From contig CAVSCI010000021.1 in assembly GCA_963726365.1 (NCBI GenBank), positions 248,001-312,000 of the forward strand: DNA of 64,000 nucleotides, in the 5' to 3' direction. Source of the stretch: JAABQG01 sp963726365 (GTDB lineage Bacteria; Pseudomonadota; Gammaproteobacteria; Burkholderiales; Burkholderiaceae_C). This document shows, piece after piece, positions 61,299 through 64,000 of this stretch (position 1 is its first letter; each line of letters begins with the position of its first letter). A program made the position numbers and the translations under genes. The notes beneath the pieces are model-generated. The model was not told the origin of the DNA. It did no database searches and saw nothing but the letters and a program-made list of their open reading frames with translations.

Positions 61299-64000
61299 TT
61301 GGGGCTGGATTGTAATTGCCGGGGGTTGGGTGGCCGCTGGAAGATCTCGCTGGCATGGTCGAAGCGCACGGTGTAGATCAGGTCGATCACGCTTTGCTGC
61401 CCGATCTGGGCGCGCAGGGTCAGGCGGCTGGTCAGGTCGTAGAAGATCTGGAAGCTGCCCATGGCGCCGCTCAGGGCCTGCTCGTAGGCCACGTAGAAGT
61501 TGCGCGCCAGTCGCTTGCCCACCATGACGGTGGCCCCGGTGGCGTTGCCGTCGGCGCTGCCGCCTTGCGAGCGCACCGACAGCTCGTCCAGACCCAGCGC
61601 CTGCGTGAGCTGGCCCGAAATGCCGTTGGCGCTGCCGCCGAGCAGGGCCATCGCCGCCTGCTGCAGCATCGCGGCTTCGGCGCCGCCGTTGGCGCCGCTG
61701 CGCCCGAGCATCAGCCAGGACAGGGTCTCGGCCTCCGACAGCACCGGGTCGGAGAACAGGCGCACCCGTGGCGAGCGGGCGGTGCCGATGATCTGCACGC
61801 CCACGCGCTGGGTCAGGTTCGGGCGGATCGCGAGGATATCCAGCGCCGGGTTGTCGAACGGCCCGGTGAAGCGCAGCACGCCTTCTTCGATGTCGAGCCG
61901 CTGGCCGTAAGCCCGGTAGGTGCCGAGCACGGTGCGGATCTCGCCGGTCAGGCGTGGTTGGGGCATTCCGGTGCCGCGGCTGCTGACCGTCAACAGGCCC
62001 GCCAGGCGGGTGCTGAGGCCCTGGCCGCGCAACTGGAAGTCGGGGCCGAGGTCCAGCGTCACCGACACGTCCTGTTCCACCTGCGGGCGCGGCCCGGCGG
62101 GCTCGGTGGCGGTCGGGGGCGCGGCCGTGGCGGTCACGCTGGCCGTGGTTTCGGTGCCCGTGGGGCGGGTGGCGATCACCACGTCGGCCCCGAGGCCGGA
62201 GGCGATTTCCTCGGGCAGGATGATCAGGGCCTGGTCGACCTTGATGCCGCCGCGCACCTGCAGCCGGGCTTCGGCGAGCTTGGCATTGACCGTGCCGGAC
62301 ACCACCATCCGGCGGTCGGCCCGGGTGCTGACGCGCAGAGGCCTCGGCCTTGGCCTCCAACTCCATCTTCACGCCCTCCAGGCCGGTGGATCGCCGCCTT
62401 TCAACGCGCGGCCAGAGTGCATGGCCGGTCAGGTTCAGCCGCCCGCCCGGGCCGGCCGCGCCGCTGGCGCCCAGCAGGCTGAATTCGGTGAGGTCCAGGC
62501 GCTGCTTCTCCAGACGCGCGCGCAGCTTGCCCTGGCTGAATTCGAGGCCGTCCACCACCGAGCGCAGCGCCAGGTTGTCGGCGGCGATGGTGCCGTCCCA
62601 GTACGGCACGGCCCGGGTGCCGCCCAGCGTGGCGTTGGCCTCCAGCGTGCCGCGGATGCGCCATCCCGGCGGGGTCAGTGCCGCCAGGGCGCGCAGGCGG
62701 GGCAGTTTCACCTGCAGCTTGCCTTCGATGGCGGTGTCGGCCGGCCAGGCCCAGCCGTCTGCCTGGCGCTTGAGCTTGCTGATGAAACTGGCCTGGGCCC
62801 GGCCCGCGCGCTCGCTGTCCCACAGGGCGCGCAGTTCGAACTCGCCGTTGTCGGCATGGAGGTCGATGCGCGCCGTTCGCACGCCGGCGTTGATCGTGCT
62901 GGAGCTGGCGTCGTCCAGCGTCACCTGAATGTCGCCCTGGGTGCGCTCCAGCGAAGCGCGCGCGCGCAGGGTGTCGCCCGAGGCCACATCCCATTCGCCG
63001 CCGAGCACCACGTCTTCGGTGATTTCCAGCCCCTTCAGTCCCAGGCCGGCCAGGCGTTCGGCCCAGCCCAGCGGCAGTCCGTGCAGGCGACCCTGGGTGC
63101 TCCAGCGGGCCGGGGCGCCGTCGCGCTGGCTCCAGCGCGCGCTCTGCCATTCGATGCGCGCTTCGCCAGGCATCGGCCCGGTCAGCCGCAGCTCGCCGGG
63201 AGAGACCTGCAGCGTGCGAGTGACGCTCGCATCTTTCCAGTCTACGGTCAGCGGCTGTCCGAGCTGAAGGGTCCAGGTGCCACTCTGATGAGTGGATTGC
63301 GAGCGCACCTGCAGGGTCTCGATTCGGGCCTGCCAGGTGTCTTCGCTGGCTCGCCCGCCCTGGGCCGCGGTCTTGACCTCGAAGGTCCGCTCGCCCTGGC
63401 CGACCTTGGCCTGGGTGTTCAGGCGCAGCGCCGGCAGCGAGCCCGCCAGCTCCAGGCGGCCGTCCGTGAGGGTCCAGTACTCGTCCGCAGCTGCGCCGGG
63501 CGCGCCCAGCTCCAGGCGCGGCACCGACAGTTCGCCCTGCACCTGGAGCTGCCGGCCCAGGTTCTGCCAGCCGCCGCGCCAATTCGCCTTCAGGGTGGCG
63601 GAGCCCCGGACCGTGGCCTTCGCCAGATCGGCGGGCAGGCCGGGCCAACGTGCGATCCAGCGCGCGGCCTGGGCGGCATCGGTGAGCTGAAGGGCCAGCG
63701 CGCCGTCGCCCCGGGTTTCGCCGAAGCTGCCGGCCAGGGTGGCGGTGCCGCCGGGCAGGTTCAGGCTGAGCCGGGCGTCCCCCGAGCGGCTGATGGTGTT
63801 GAAGCCCAGGCTGCCCTGCAGTTGCGCGTCGTCGGTCTGCGCCAGCACGCTGGGCAGCGTCAGGGCGCTGCCGTCCCAGCGGCCTTGGGCGCGAAGCCGG
63901 TTCAAACGCAGGCCGCGCGCCGGCGCCGCCGCCGTGGCGGCGCGTTGCTGGACGCCGTCCAGGTCGGTCTCGAAGACCCAGGCCTGACCCTCCAGGCGGG
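61289..64000 (-). CDS. tamB: TamB translocation and assembly module protein, 3' part, with one frameshift
   Basis: The gene runs beyond the right edge. The visible part has repeated beta-helical segments typical of AsmA/TamB proteins and a C-terminal DUF490 domain: VDQALIILPEEIASGLGADV, TYRAYGQRLDIEEGVLRFTG, LSEAETLSWLMLGR, TRSLGLDELSV-like text and GSFQIFYDLTSRLTLRAQIG. TamB spans the periplasm and works with TamA in outer-membrane assembly or lipid transport. An extra base at about 62335-62342 breaks the frame. The stop codon lies inside the 5' end of tRNA-Arg. Only the C-terminal 900 or so residues are visible. Confidence 0.86.

Overview
The window reads as the chromosome of a chemolithoautotrophic, sulfur-oxidising betaproteobacterium, most likely Burkholderiales near Comamonadaceae. 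The evidence is high GC, a Calvin-cycle (cbb) operon, a reverse dissimilatory sulfite reductase (rDsr) cluster, a complete sox operon, and short GATAGC...GACGCTGG intergenic repeats of a kind I associate with that family. This is inference from gene content; no rRNA or other phylogenetic marker lies in the window.

Layout. 1-3,500: the end of a parA-like gene and decayed genes (a monooxygenase-like ORF, a CDF metal transporter, an unknown). 3,554-15,133: a glutaredoxin-like protein, then cbbR divergent from cbbY-rpe-fbp-prk-tkt-gph-gap-pgk-fba; RuBisCO genes are not in the window. 15,168-25,660 (minus strand): one long sulfite-metabolism operon, soeABC followed by a DUF3365 cytochrome, a TauE sulfite exporter, a DUF1634-like protein, a universal stress protein, an AhpD-Rieske fusion, a FadL-type porin and two small unknowns. 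25,952-27,870 (plus): a soluble NarX/NarL-type two-component pair. 27,892-41,604 (minus): dsrABEFHCMKLJOPN-dsrR-cobA, with dsrN fused to a Cys-less DsrC domain. 41,916-47,375 (plus): an undescribed accessory operon divergent from dsrA (Cmx6/Cas6-like protein, Cys-less DsrC paralogue, 2-oxoglutarate dioxygenase-like protein, HTH/ferredoxin/flavin reductase fusion, LexA-like domain, small unknowns). 47,427-50,286 (minus): tusA-dsrE2-exported protein-yeeE. 50,781-58,919: two small cytochromes c, an ArsR-type regulator and soxCDYZAXB. 59,183-64,000: a PQQ-type sugar dehydrogenase, a replication-protein remnant, tRNA-Arg(CCT) and the 3' part of tamB.

How the genes work together. Sox enzymes oxidise thiosulfate in the periplasm. 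YeeE, DsrE2, TusA and DsrEFH are expected to bring and relay sulfane sulfur in the cytoplasm to DsrC. DsrMKJOP and DsrL handle DsrC persulfide and electrons, DsrAB (siroheme made by CobA and amidated by DsrN) releases sulfite, SoeABC oxidises sulfite to sulfate, and TauE can export excess. The electrons feed CO2 fixation through the cbb pathway.

The most striking new signal is a 45-base promoter element with fixed internal spacing (CTACCCA...GGG...ACCC...CGG...ATAGACG). It lies 119-127 bases upstream of soeA, the accessory operon and tusA, and in weaker form upstream of dsrA. Its palindrome is centred near -41.5 relative to a TATAGA-like -10. The adjacent NarL-type regulator, whose sensor has a four-cysteine GAF domain, is the obvious candidate to bind it.

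Quality note: at least seven single-base frameshifts break otherwise intact conserved genes in the first 20 kb and in tamB, but none occurs across the 40 kb of soe/dsr/sox genes. Most are probably sequence errors.
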